Shown here in pieces: positions 28,222-37,418 of a stretch of 64,000 bases of DNA (position 1 is the stretch's first letter; every line of letters begins with the position of its first letter). The notes under the pieces were generated by a model. That model saw nothing but the letters and a program-made list of their open reading frames with translations, was not told where the DNA came from and searched no databases. Made by a program: the position numbers and the translations under genes. The DNA lies in contig JAKFUZ010000015.1 in the NCBI GenBank assembly GCA_021732445.1, positions 1 through 64,000 of the forward strand, in the 5' to 3' direction. This stretch comes from Sphingomonas sp. (lineage in GTDB: Bacteria; Pseudomonadota; Alphaproteobacteria; Sphingomonadales; Sphingomonadaceae).

Positions 28222-28473
28222 TCAGGCACGGTCTTTGGCGACGGATGCGGCCTTGCCCGCCTCATGTTCGGCGATGATGTCGGCGGCGCTGCGGCCATCG
28301 ATCATCTGTGCGCGCTCGGCCGGTGCCGCACCGTCTTCGTCGGCCATCCCCTTTTTGAACTGCTTGATGCCCTTGGCCACATCGCCCATCATGTTCGAGA
28401 AGCGACCGCCGCCCAGCACCAAAATGGCAACGCCGCCAAACAACAGCCAGTGAAACAGGCTGAAACTACCCAT
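28222..28473 (-). CDS. tatA: Sec-independent protein translocase TatA
   Basis: The 83-residue protein has one short N-terminal helix ([20 protein letters not shown]) and an amphipathic helix ([15 protein letters not shown]), the pore-forming Tat subunit. A strong aggagag Shine-Dalgarno precedes the ATG. It is the first tat gene in this minus-strand operon, after scpB. Confidence 0.95.
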   Translation of the reverse strand: MGSFSLFHWLLFGGVAILVLGGGRFSNMMGDVAKGIKQFKKGMADEDGAAPAERAQMIDGRSAADIIAEHEAGKAASVAKDRA

Positions 28474-28500
28474 CGAAACTCTCCTCTGCTAATGCCCCAT

Positions 28501-29076
28501 CTAGGCATTCTCATCGGCATTTGCCACCTCTTGCTGATCGAATGCCAGATCAACCGGATCAAGCAGGCCGGCGGCGCGCAAATCATCAATGCCGGGCAAA
28601 TCGCGCCGGCTTAGCAGGCCAAAATGGGCGAGGAATTCCGGCGTCGTTGCATAGGTCAGCGGCCTGCCGGGCACGTCGCGGCGGCCAGCCGGGCGCACCC
28701 ATCCGGTCGCCATCAGCACGTCGAGCGTGCCTTTTGAGATCTGCACGCCGCGAATAGCCTCGATTTCGGCGCGGCTGACGGGCTCGTGATAACTGATGAT
28801 GGCCAGCGTTTCGATGGCCGCACGGCTCAGCTTGCGCGGTTCTGCCCGGTCGCGGCGCAGCAGATGCGCCATGTCGGCGGCCGTCTGGAAGTGCCAGCGG
28901 TCGCCGCGCTGCACCAGCGCAATGCCGCGCCCGGCATAATCGGCCTCAAGCTCGGCGAGCGCCCCGCGAACATCGCCCTCTCCCACATGCGCGCGAATCA
29001 TGTCGAGGGACAGCGGCGCATCGGCCGCAAAAAGCACCGCCTCAACCGCGCGCGCAAAATCGTCGGGCGGGGTCAT
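28501..29076 (-). CDS. scpB: Segregation and condensation protein B
   Basis: The 191-residue protein is a tandem winged-helix kleisin partner (AVEAVLFAADAPLSLDMIRA, LSRAAIETLAIISYHEPVSR, EIEAIRGVQISKGTLDVLM). ScpB dimers bind ScpA and SMC to organise the chromosome. Its ATG overlaps the scpA stop by 4 bp. Confidence 0.94.
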   Translation of the reverse strand: MTPPDDFARAVEAVLFAADAPLSLDMIRAHVGEGDVRGALAELEADYAGRGIALVQRGDRWHFQTAADMAHLLRRDRAEPRKLSRAAIETLAIISYHEPVSRAEIEAIRGVQISKGTLDVLMATGWVRPAGRRDVPGRPLTYATTPEFLAHFGLLSRRDLPGIDDLRAAGLLDPVDLAFDQQEVANADENA

Positions 29077-29801
29077 GCCGGGCGCCGCAGGTAAAGCGGC
29101 GCAAACGGAGCTTGCTGGCGAAGCTCAACCTTGCCCTGCCGCGCCAGCTCAAGCGAGGCCAAAAAGCTGGAGGCCAGCGCCGATTTCCGGAACATCCCCT
29201 GCGCGCCAGCCGGCAGAAATGCCTCGATGGTCGCCCAGTCGATTTGCTCGCCCACGAGTGCAGCGACACGGGCAAGCGCCGCTTCCAGCGTCATCACCGG
29301 CCGATTGGCGACCAGGTGCATCACTGGCCGGGTCCGCGCGCTCACCCGGCCATAAGCGGCAATGAGATCGAATATCTCGGCCTGCCACAAGGCTTTGCGC
29401 ACCGTGCGCAACCCTTCAGGCGCCGCGCGGGCGAACACGTCGCGCCCCAGCCGGTCACGGGCCATCAGCCGGGCACCGGCCTCACGCATCGCGTTCAGCC
29501 GCTCCAGCCGCAATTGCAGGCGCAGCGCCAGCTCCTCCGGGCTTGGTTCGACATCTGCATCGCGCGGCAGCAACAGCGCCGACTTCAAATAGGCAAGCCA
29601 CGCCGCCATGACCAGATAATCGGCGGCCAGTTCAAGCTTGAGCGCGCGCGCATCTTCAACAAACCGCAGATACTGCTCCACCAGCGCCAGTATCGACACC
29701 TCGCGCAAATCCACCTTTTGCGTGCGGGCAAGCGCGAGCAACACGTCGAGCGGCCCCTCCCAACCGTCAAGATCAAGCGTCAGCGTGTCGCCATCCGTCA
29801 T
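29073..29801 (-). CDS. scpA: Segregation and condensation protein A
   Basis: The 242-residue kleisin of the SMC-ScpAB complex shows LDGWEGPLDVLLALARTQKV and LAADYLVMAAWLAYLKSALL, typical of ScpA. A C-terminal winged helix ends VELRQQAPFAPLYLR. It is encoded between nagZ and scpB. Confidence 0.94.
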   Translation of the reverse strand: MTDGDTLTLDLDGWEGPLDVLLALARTQKVDLREVSILALVEQYLRFVEDARALKLELAADYLVMAAWLAYLKSALLLPRDADVEPSPEELALRLQLRLERLNAMREAGARLMARDRLGRDVFARAAPEGLRTVRKALWQAEIFDLIAAYGRVSARTRPVMHLVANRPVMTLEAALARVAALVGEQIDWATIEAFLPAGAQGMFRKSALASSFLASLELARQGKVELRQQAPFAPLYLRRPA

Positions 29802-29849
29802 CGCGGGAGGTAGCCATCAACGCGCAGCGCCGACAATAGGGCATGGCGC

Positions 29850-30857
29850 TCAAGCAAAAGCGAGCAGCGCGTCACGCTTGGCGACCAAAGCGTCGAAATC
29901 GCCCGTGGGCGTCACCTCGGCAATTGTCGCCATCGCGCGGTCAAGCCGCGCCCGCGTGGCCGGCGGCATGTCGCCGATGCGATTGGCGATATCGGTCATT
30001 TCGGGCATCCGCGCCCAGCAATCGAGCACAATGTCAACGCCCGCCGCGAGCGCGCCCGCCGCCTTGTCGCCCGCCGTGCCAGACAGCGCCTTCATGTCGA
30101 TGTCATCGGTCAGCAACAGCCCGTCAAAGCCAATGCGGCCGCGAATAATGTCGCCAACGACAATGGGCGAAAGCGTCGCCGGGCGCGCCTTGTCCCAAGC
30201 CTCGAACACAATGTGCGAGGTCATCCCCATCGGCGCCCAGTTGAGCGCGGCGAACGGCGCAAGATCAGCCGCAAGCGCTTCATCCGTCGCGGTAACCGTT
30301 GGCAAATGATAATGCGTATCGACCGCGGCCCGGCCGTGGCCCGGCATGTGCTTGACGACGCCTACCACACCGGCCCGGCGCAACCCTTCAAGCACCGCGC
30401 GACCCATGGCGGCAACGCGCAGTGGCTCGCCACCATAAGCGCGCGTGGCAATTGCTTCGGTCGTGTCGGGCTGCGTCACATCGAGCAGCGGCAGGCAATC
30501 AACGTTGATGCCCACTTCCGCCAGCATCAGCCCGATCGCCTGAGCATTGGCAGAGGCCGCCTCGATGGCGGAAATCGGTGCCTTTTCATAGAGCGAGTTG
30601 AATGCGGGGCCAGCGGGAAAGGCCGGCCATTCAGGCGGCCCCATGCGGGCAACGCGCCCACCCTCCTGGTCGATGAGGATCGGCACATCGCTGCGGCCAG
30701 AAAGCGCGCGTAATTCGCTGGTTAGCGCCAGAAGCTGCTGTCGGCTGTCAACATTGCGGCGGAACAGAATGTACCCCGCAGGCTCGCTCTCGCGGAAGAA
30801 CGCGCGCTCGTCTTGCGTCAGGACCAATCCCGACAGGCCGAAAATAACGGGCTTCAT
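29850..30857 (-). CDS. nagZ: Beta-N-acetylhexosaminidase NagZ (GH3)
   Basis: This 335-residue glycoside hydrolase family 3 enzyme removes GlcNAc from cytoplasmic anhydromuropeptides in peptidoglycan recycling. The NagZ hallmarks are PILIDQEGGRVARM, KHMPGHGRAAVDTHYHLP (the mobile-loop Asp-His pair) and LLTDDIDMKAL, which carries the nucleophilic Asp. It has no signal peptide. It lies 15 bp after the SPOR gene in the argS-SPOR-nagZ-scpAB-tatABC operon. Confidence 0.95.
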   Translation of the reverse strand: MKPVIFGLSGLVLTQDERAFFRESEPAGYILFRRNVDSRQQLLALTSELRALSGRSDVPILIDQEGGRVARMGPPEWPAFPAGPAFNSLYEKAPISAIEAASANAQAIGLMLAEVGINVDCLPLLDVTQPDTTEAIATRAYGGEPLRVAAMGRAVLEGLRRAGVVGVVKHMPGHGRAAVDTHYHLPTVTATDEALAADLAPFAALNWAPMGMTSHIVFEAWDKARPATLSPIVVGDIIRGRIGFDGLLLTDDIDMKALSGTAGDKAAGALAAGVDIVLDCWARMPEMTDIANRIGDMPPATRARLDRAMATIAEVTPTGDFDALVAKRDALLAFA

Positions 30858-30872
30858 CCCGCCGGTGCTAGC

Positions 30873-31598
30873 CTAGTTTGCGGAGACGAAACAAGCCTCT
30901 CCGGCGACCTTTAGCTTGCCGCAAAGTTCCGCTGCCTGTCCGTTGCTGCCGGCATTGACGCGCAGGCGGAACACCGTGCGGCCATTGACATCGGCGCGTT
31001 GCACCTGCTTGCCGAGCGGGGCGAGGTAGGCAAAGCGGCGCGATGACGCAGCCCATGCCGCCCCTGCCGCCGCCTCAGTCGGGAACGCGCCAAGCTGTAC
31101 CAGCGCACCGCCTGATGCAGAGCCAGGCACAGCAGCCCTCCGCACGCCAGGCGCCGGTGGCGCCGCCAGCTTGCCGCCGGACGCCGGAATAGCATTGCCG
31201 ATGCTCCTCGTGTTGAGCGTCGGGCTGGCAAGCGTCCCCGCGATCGGCGTTTCAGGCGTTGCTTTCAGGTCGATTGTGCCATTGCCCGAACCCTTGCCCT
31301 CGCTGGTGGCAAAGGCCGTATCGCCCTCGCCTTCCACCTTCATGCCGCCGGGCGTCTCCGGCTTGACCTTATAATCGCCTTCTTGCGCCGCGATGAGCTC
31401 GCCCGTGCCGGCGCCGGGCCGGCCGCGGTTCATGAAGTTATACGCCAGCCACACCAGCGCGGCGACCGCCGCCAGCCCGGCAAGCACAAACAGCAGGGTA
31501 CGCAGCGGCGACGGGCCTTCGCGATAGTCATCATCGACGGTTTCCAGCCAGGGCAGCCGGTCCTCGTCGCGAAGAACATTGTCACCAGACGTCGCCAT
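30873..31598 (-). CDS. Single-pass membrane SPOR-domain protein
   Basis: The protein is about 241 residues. A cytoplasmic N-terminus, one membrane helix (TLLFVLAGLAAVAALVWLAY), a flexible periplasmic linker and a C-terminal SPOR domain (GGALVQLGAFPTEAAAGAAW, RTVFRLRVNAG) are seen. SPOR domains bind denuded glycan strands and bring proteins to the division septum. The start is the ATG at 31598, which overlaps the argS stop as TGATG. Confidence 0.9.
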   Translation of the reverse strand: MATSGDNVLRDEDRLPWLETVDDDYREGPSPLRTLLFVLAGLAAVAALVWLAYNFMNRGRPGAGTGELIAAQEGDYKVKPETPGGMKVEGEGDTAFATSEGKGSGNGTIDLKATPETPIAGTLASPTLNTRSIGNAIPASGGKLAAPPAPGVRRAAVPGSASGGALVQLGAFPTEAAAGAAWAASSRRFAYLAPLGKQVQRADVNGRTVFRLRVNAGSNGQAAELCGKLKVAGEACFVSAN

Positions 31599-33328
31599 CA
31601 ATTCATCTCCTGAACCGCCGCTACCCCCATGATAGCGAGGCCGTTTCTGAGTATCTGCCCTATCGCATCGGCAAGGAAAAGGCGCGCGCAGGTGAGCGAC
31701 GGATCGTCCTGAATCAGGAAACGCCGGTCGGGCCGGTCATTGCCCACATTCCAGCTTGCATGAAATTCTGCGGCCAAGTCATAGAGATAGAACGCGATTC
31801 TATGTGGCTCGCGGGCGGCTGCCGAGGTTTCCACCACGCGCGCAAACTGGGCGGCGCGCTTCACCAGCGCCAGATCTTCTGTGTCAAGCCGGGACAGATC
31901 GACCGCACCGCACACAATGCCCGCCTCCGCCGCCCGCCGCCCGAGCGACGCGATTCGGGCATGGGCATATTGCACGTAGAACACCGGGTTGTCCTTCGAG
32001 GCTTCGACCACCTTGGCAAAGTCAAAGTCCATCTGCGCATCGGCCTTGCGGGACAGCATGGTGAAGCGCACTACATCCTTGCCCACTTCGTCCACCACAT
32101 CGGCAAGTGTCACGAAATTGCCGAGCCGCTTGCCCATCTTGACCAGCTCGCCATCGCGCATCAGGCGCACCATTTGCACCAGCTTCACGTCAAACTTCGT
32201 CTTGCCGCCCGTCAGCGCCGCGACCGCCGCGACAATGCGCTTGACGGTGCCGGCATGGTCGGCACCCCAGATGTCGATCAGTTCGTCCGCAGTTTGGGCC
32301 TTTTGGTAATGATAGGCGAGATCAGCGCCAAAATACGTCCATTGCCCGGTTGATTTCCTGATCGGCCGGTCCTGATCGTCGCCAAATTGCGACGAGCGGA
32401 ACAGAGGCAGCACCACCGGCTCCCAGTCTTCCGGAGTCTCGCCCTTGGGTGCCTCGAGCACACCGTCATAAACAAGGCCGCGCGCGCGCAGATCAGCCTC
32501 GGCCGCCTCGGGCTTGCCCGCCGCCTGCAACGCCGCCTCGGACGAAAACACATCATGATGGATGCCTAGCAGCGCAAGATCGGCACGGATCATGTCCATC
32601 ATCGCGGCCACCGCACGCGTGCGGAACGCCACCAGCCAGGCGGACTCGTCGGCCGTTGCATACACATCGCCAAATTCAGCCGCCAGCGCAGCCCCCACCG
32701 GCACGAGATACTCTCCGGGATAATAGCCCGCCGGAATCTCGCCAATATCGGCGCCAAGTGCCTCGCGATACCGCAGATGCGCGGAACGCGCGAGCGTATC
32801 GACCTGCCCGCCTGCATCATTGACATAATATTCGCGGATGACCTTGTGCCCGGCAAATTCCAGCAGCGCCGCCAGCGCATCGCCCACCACGGCGCCCCGG
32901 CAATGCCCCATATGCATGGGGCCAGTCGGGTTGGCCGAGACATATTCGACATTCACGGTCGGCCGGCTGCCCGGCGCAGCGCGGCCATAATCAGCTCCAG
33001 CCTGGGCAATCGCTGAAAGTTCGGCGCGCCAGCATTCCTCGGTCAGCGCCAGGTTGATAAAGCCCGGCCCGGCCACCGAAACCGAGGCCACCTCGGGAAG
33101 CGCCCGCAACTGCCCGGCAATCAGCTCGGCCAGCGCACGCGGATTGGCGGCGGCCGGCCTGGCGAGCACCATCGCGGCGTTGGTCGCCAGGTCGCCATGC
33201 ATGACATCGCGGGGCGGCTCCACGGTCACATTGTCGCGATTTAGCCCGGCGGGCAGCGCGCCCGACGCGACCAGCGCGTCGAGGGCCGTGTCCACATAGC
33301 CGGCAAACCGGGGGTAAAGCGTCATCAT
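31598..33328 (-). CDS. argS: Arginyl-tRNA synthetase
   Basis: The 576-residue class I synthetase carries the HIGH-type motif in VEYVSANPTGPMHMGHCRGA, the ArgRS N-terminal Add1 domain (VEPPRDVMHGDLATNAAMVL) and KMGKRLGNFVTL. It charges tRNA-Arg. The reading frame stays open upstream to 34402, but that extension lies antisense to the peptidase gene and is unlike ArgRS. MMTLYPRFAGYVD at 33328 is the sensible start. It heads the SPOR-nagZ-scp-tat operon. Confidence 0.96.
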   Translation of the reverse strand: MMTLYPRFAGYVDTALDALVASGALPAGLNRDNVTVEPPRDVMHGDLATNAAMVLARPAAANPRALAELIAGQLRALPEVASVSVAGPGFINLALTEECWRAELSAIAQAGADYGRAAPGSRPTVNVEYVSANPTGPMHMGHCRGAVVGDALAALLEFAGHKVIREYYVNDAGGQVDTLARSAHLRYREALGADIGEIPAGYYPGEYLVPVGAALAAEFGDVYATADESAWLVAFRTRAVAAMMDMIRADLALLGIHHDVFSSEAALQAAGKPEAAEADLRARGLVYDGVLEAPKGETPEDWEPVVLPLFRSSQFGDDQDRPIRKSTGQWTYFGADLAYHYQKAQTADELIDIWGADHAGTVKRIVAAVAALTGGKTKFDVKLVQMVRLMRDGELVKMGKRLGNFVTLADVVDEVGKDVVRFTMLSRKADAQMDFDFAKVVEASKDNPVFYVQYAHARIASLGRRAAEAGIVCGAVDLSRLDTEDLALVKRAAQFARVVETSAAAREPHRIAFYLYDLAAEFHASWNVGNDRPDRRFLIQDDPSLTCARLFLADAIGQILRNGLAIMGVAAVQEMN

Positions 33329-33451
33329 CGGTCCAATCGTGCAAGGCGAGCGCCTTAGCGGATGCAGACGGCCGGCGCAAAGGGGCTGGTCGCGGGCGAC
33401 GATGTGCCTAAAGTACCGGCGAACCGCTCTTTCATCTGAGGACAACAGCCG

Positions 33452-34699
33452 ATGCGCCTGCGCCATTTTTTCACCGTTGCTGCCCTGTTGTCCGCCCCTA
33501 CGGCGCTGGGGGCTGCGCCGCCGGCCAAATCCAACGCGCTGCTGAAAGCCGCCGAGGCTGCGCGGCCGGCGCAGCTTGCGCTGCTTGAGGCGCTGGTCAA
33601 TATCGATTCCGGCACGGGCGATGCGCAGGGCGGCCAAAGAGCGTCGCTGCTCGTGGCCGAGCGGCTCCGCGCGATCGGCATGTCGGTGGAGCTGATAAGT
33701 GCCGAGGCGCAGGGCTTGCCCGACAATGTAGTTGCAACGCTCAAAGGCACCGGCAAGGGGCGCATCCTGATGATCGCGCACACCGACACGGTGTTCGGCC
33801 CCGGCACCGTCGCCAAACGCCCGTTCCGCATGGACCAGACCCGCGCTTACGGCCCCGGTGTTGCCGACGAGAAGGGCGGCGTGGTCGAGGGAATTTTCGC
33901 CATCAAATTGCTGCGCGACCGGGGTTTCAGGGATTTCGCCCAGATCACCTTCCTCGTCGAAACCTCGGAGGAGCGCGGCTCGCCCGGCACCCGCAAGCTG
34001 ATAGACCGGCTGGTCCACGAGGCCGATGTCGAGCTGAACCTTGAACCGGGAGACGCGCCCGACGTGATGACGGTCTGGCGCAAAGGCAGCACTGCCTTCA
34101 AAATCGACGTGAAGGGCCGCCCGGCCCATGCCGGCGTGGCGCCGCAACAGGGCCGCAATGCCGCAACTGAGCTGATCCACCAACTTCAACTGGCCGACGG
34201 CCTGCCCAAAACCGGTGACGGGCTGACCGCGAACCTGACCCTGCTGAGCGGCGGCGCACGCTACAACATCATCCCCGAAGATGCGTCGGCCACCATCAAT
34301 GTCCGGATCAGGGACAAGGCGCAGGGCGACATGGTCGACGCGCTGCTCCAGAAAAACGCCCAGACCACGCTCATCCCCGACACCAGGGTGACGGTCAGCC
34401 ACGAGCCGAGCTTTCCACCGCTCCCCAACAACGCCGGCACCGACGGGCTGGCAGCCATGGCGGAGCGGATCTACGCGGGCATCGGCAAAACCATCGCGCG
34501 CGGCGGCAATGGCGGCGCCTCTGAATCAGCGCTCGCGTTTGAAGCGGGTATTCCGGCGCTTGACGGGCTTGGCCCGGTGGGCGGCGGCTTCCATTCCGAA
34601 GAAGAATTTCTGGTACTGGAAACGGTGACGCCCCGGCTCTACCTGCTCGCCAGCCTGTTGATGGCGCTCGGCAAGACGCCCCCAGCCCGGCTGAAATAA
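33452..34699 (+). CDS. Exported M20 family metallopeptidase (carboxypeptidase G2-like)
   Basis: The 415-residue protein has a Sec signal peptide (MRLRHFFTVAALLSAPTALG). M20 metal-binding motifs follow: MIAHTDTVF, AYGPGVADEKGG, VETSEERGSPG, and LEPGD further on. The dimerisation lid is GRPAHAGVAPQQGRNAATEL, and GFHSEEEF is near the end. The pattern suits periplasmic glutamate carboxypeptidase-type enzymes that cleave C-terminal Glu from N-acyl substrates. It is divergent from argS and converges on the DUF1501 gene. Confidence 0.9.
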   Translation: MRLRHFFTVAALLSAPTALGAAPPAKSNALLKAAEAARPAQLALLEALVNIDSGTGDAQGGQRASLLVAERLRAIGMSVELISAEAQGLPDNVVATLKGTGKGRILMIAHTDTVFGPGTVAKRPFRMDQTRAYGPGVADEKGGVVEGIFAIKLLRDRGFRDFAQITFLVETSEERGSPGTRKLIDRLVHEADVELNLEPGDAPDVMTVWRKGSTAFKIDVKGRPAHAGVAPQQGRNAATELIHQLQLADGLPKTGDGLTANLTLLSGGARYNIIPEDASATINVRIRDKAQGDMVDALLQKNAQTTLIPDTRVTVSHEPSFPPLPNNAGTDGLAAMAERIYAGIGKTIARGGNGGASESALAFEAGIPALDGLGPVGGGFHSEEEFLVLETVTPRLYLLASLLMALGKTPPARLK

Positions 34700-34707
34700 G
34701 CGCCGCC

Positions 34708-35853
34708 TCAAACCAGCCCGTCAATTGCCCTGGCACCCGTGCCGGGAAACAGCAGGGGCAGCACGCGGGCCGCATCCAGCCCGAAATGCCCGGCGACCGC
34801 GCTGCCGATGACGCCGTCGAGCGGGATCGTCGGCTTCAGATCGCGCCCCTCATACAGCGCGGCCGGTGCAAGGCCTGGCCAGTCGGCAAGCACGCGCCCG
34901 CCCCTGACCGCGCCGCCCAGCAGCATCGCGACCGATCCCGTCCCATGATCGGTGCCGCCCGTACCGTTGACCGCGACCGTGCGGCCAAATTCGGTTGCAA
35001 CCACGACAAGCGTATCCGCCCAATGCCGCCCCAGCCCCGCATTGAGCGCACCGACCATGGCATCCAGCCCGCCAAGCTGGCCCGCAAGCCGCCCGCGCTG
35101 TTGGGCATGCGTGTCCCAGCCGCTACTTTCGATCATCGCAATGCGCGCGCCATCAACCGGCGTCAGCAATTTGGCAGCGAGCGCACCGGTTGCCGCCGCG
35201 TTGCGGCCATTGTCGCCCGCCAGATCAGCCGTCAGCGATCGGGTGTTCATCGCTTCTGCCCAAAGCGCGTGAAGCTGCGGATCGCCTTCATACAGCATCG
35301 CCACGCGCTGGAGCAGATCCCCGTCGGCTTGCGGCAGCGCCGAAGGGGCATAGGACGCTACATCATGGCGCCCGCGCAGCGCCAGCGGCACCGTGACCGA
35401 AACCGCAATTGCCCGCGCCTGATCGGCCGGCAGCACGCCAAGCAGCCGGTTAAGCCAGCCATCCTTTACCTGGTAAGCCCCGGCGCCGCCGCTTTCGAGC
35501 ACATTCTGCCCGTCAAAATGCGACCGGTCGCGATAGGGAGAGGCGGTTGCGTGCACAAATAGCGCCTGCCGCGCGGCGAACAGGGCGCTGATGTTCTTCA
35601 ACCCCGGATGAAGCGCGAACATGCCCTGCAACACCGCTTGCCCCGCAAAATCGGCCGCAAGCATCCCGCGCGCAGCGGCAAAAGCCGGGTCGCCAACGGG
35701 CGCCACGGTGCCCAGCCCGTCAGCTGCGCCGCGCTGAAGGATGAACACCAGCCGTTTGTCGGTTGCGGCCCTTGCAAAGGCAAGGCGCGGCGCAAATGCG
35801 GTGGCCAGCACGCCCATCGCGGCCCGGCCAACAAAGGAACGACGGTCGATCAT
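34708..35853 (-). CDS. DUF1501 protein with Tat signal
   Basis: The protein is 381 residues. The N-terminus MIDRRSFVGRAAMGVLATAF is a twin-arginine signal (RRSFVG). The body matches the DUF1501 family (sulfatase/alkaline-phosphatase-like fold): VFILQRGAADGLGTVAPVGD, SHFDGQNVLESG, SGWDTHAQQ, VVVATEFGRTVAVNGTGGTD and HG. No biochemical role is established to my knowledge. It pairs with the DUF1800 gene (4-bp gap), as in many bacteria, so the two products probably act together. Tat export fits the tat operon about 6 kb away. Confidence 0.88.
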   Translation of the reverse strand: MIDRRSFVGRAAMGVLATAFAPRLAFARAATDKRLVFILQRGAADGLGTVAPVGDPAFAAARGMLAADFAGQAVLQGMFALHPGLKNISALFAARQALFVHATASPYRDRSHFDGQNVLESGGAGAYQVKDGWLNRLLGVLPADQARAIAVSVTVPLALRGRHDVASYAPSALPQADGDLLQRVAMLYEGDPQLHALWAEAMNTRSLTADLAGDNGRNAAATGALAAKLLTPVDGARIAMIESSGWDTHAQQRGRLAGQLGGLDAMVGALNAGLGRHWADTLVVVATEFGRTVAVNGTGGTDHGTGSVAMLLGGAVRGGRVLADWPGLAPAALYEGRDLKPTIPLDGVIGSAVAGHFGLDAARVLPLLFPGTGARAIDGLV

Positions 35854-35857
35854 CACA

Positions 35858-37363
35858 TTATCTCCGCAGTGTTTCAGGCGCGACCAGCAACAGCGCCAGC
35901 GCTTGCTCCGGGCTTTCGGCATTGGCAATTGCGGCACTGGTCGCCGCACTGACCGCAGAAGGATAGAGGGTTGCAGCAAGTGCCCGCGCATCGACCCGCC
36001 CGCCGAGCCGGTTGGCCAGCGCACCGGCAACCTCAACCCGGCGCAAAATCGCGTCGGGCCCGGCCCAGGTCGCGGCCAGATCGTCAAAACCCGCGGGCGA
36101 CCCCGGCCCCCATACCGGCTGGCCAAGCTGCGTCATCAGCCCCGTGACCTGCTGGGGCTGAACCTCGCGCAGATTGAGCGCACGCATCGCACCGACCGCC
36201 CATTCCCAAGGGGAACGAAACTTGGTCGGCGCCTCACCCCACAGCTCTGGCGCCTCGATGAGCAGCTGGTACAGCGCCGGCAGGTCGCCGCCGGTTTGCA
36301 GAAAACACGCCTTCAGCCGCGCAACCAGCGCTGGCGGCGGCACATCTGCGGCAAAGTGGCGCGCGAGCTTGGTGGCGATATGCTGCGCGGTTGCCGGGTG
36401 CGTGGCGAGTGTATCGAGCACGGCCTGGGCCTGTCGCTCGCCGCCATCATCATATCTTTTGCCCATGATGGTTCGGCTGCCCGGCTCGTGCAGCGGCGCG
36501 GCGAACACGAAATCGCCCGGCTGCCCCTGCGCGCCCGCAAAACGCGCACCCGGCCCGCGTGCAATGCCCGCGACTGTCCAGCCCGTCATCGCGCGGGCAA
36601 ATTCGGTAACATCTTGCTGCGCATAGCCGGTGCGAACGCCAAGCGTGTGCAATTCCATAATCTCGCGCGCGAGATTTTCGTTCAGGCCAATTTTGCGGCC
36701 GGGGTTATTGCGGCCGGCCCGGCTGCCAAGCAGGCTGTTGGGACCAATCGACTGCGCCTGATCGAGATAGAGCAGCATCGCCGGGTGCCGCTCCACCGCA
36801 TTCAGCATGTCGCTGAACTTGCCCAGCACATGCGGACGAATCGCCTCAAACTCCATGTTGCCGGCCATGCCAAGCACCAGCGGCTTGTCGACCGACACCG
36901 CGAAATGATTGGCCCAGAAATGAACCATCCGCTCGACAAAGGGCGCTGGCGATTGCACCGCGACCAGCACGCGCGCGCCCACCGCATCGACATAAAGCGC
37001 CCGCCGGTCGCGGCGTAACCCCTGCCCAGCAGGCGCCGTGGCATTGCCGGTGGCAAGCGCTCGCCGCCGGGCCGGACCGGGCAGCATCGCAGGCTCTGCC
37101 GCGCGCCCGGCCACGCCCCCACCCGGCGCGGGCAAAACTTCGCCCGCCGTGCCCGCTTGCTGCCTTTGCTGACGGATCTGCTCAAGGAACTGCGCGAGCT
37201 GTTCGGCAATCTCGCGGCGCGGCGGCAGCGCAGCGATGGCACCAGGCCGTGCCTCAAAACCGTCGAACTGCGCCACCAGCCACCGCCGGGCATCGACCGG
37301 TGCAGGCGCATCGGGCCGCGCGCCAAGGCCAAAGCGATTAAGGGCAATGCTGGGGGCGGGCAT
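35858..37363 (-). CDS. DUF1800 family protein
   Basis: The 501-residue protein matches DUF1800 with ALNRFGLGARPD at the start, MVHFWANHFAVSVDKP, GLNENLAREIMELHTLGV, DVTEFARAMTGWT and KLARHFAADVPP. The function is unknown; the family is nearly always encoded with DUF1501. I see no obvious signal peptide, so it may be exported by association with the Tat-borne DUF1501 partner or stay cytosolic. A Gln-rich/Ala-Pro insert lies at residues about 55-110. Confidence 0.87.
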   Translation of the reverse strand: MPAPSIALNRFGLGARPDAPAPVDARRWLVAQFDGFEARPGAIAALPPRREIAEQLAQFLEQIRQQRQQAGTAGEVLPAPGGGVAGRAAEPAMLPGPARRRALATGNATAPAGQGLRRDRRALYVDAVGARVLVAVQSPAPFVERMVHFWANHFAVSVDKPLVLGMAGNMEFEAIRPHVLGKFSDMLNAVERHPAMLLYLDQAQSIGPNSLLGSRAGRNNPGRKIGLNENLAREIMELHTLGVRTGYAQQDVTEFARAMTGWTVAGIARGPGARFAGAQGQPGDFVFAAPLHEPGSRTIMGKRYDDGGERQAQAVLDTLATHPATAQHIATKLARHFAADVPPPALVARLKACFLQTGGDLPALYQLLIEAPELWGEAPTKFRSPWEWAVGAMRALNLREVQPQQVTGLMTQLGQPVWGPGSPAGFDDLAATWAGPDAILRRVEVAGALANRLGGRVDARALAATLYPSAVSAATSAAIANAESPEQALALLLVAPETLRR

Positions 37364-37418
37364 GGGCTACTCCAATCCTGATCGCCCGCTACTACATGTG
37401 CTTTGTCGCAGAATATTG

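Noticed and set aside
33329..34402. 358-residue N-terminal extension of ArgRS
   Set aside because: It runs antisense to the M20 peptidase, is unlike any ArgRS domain, and the normal start MMTLYPRF is at 33328.
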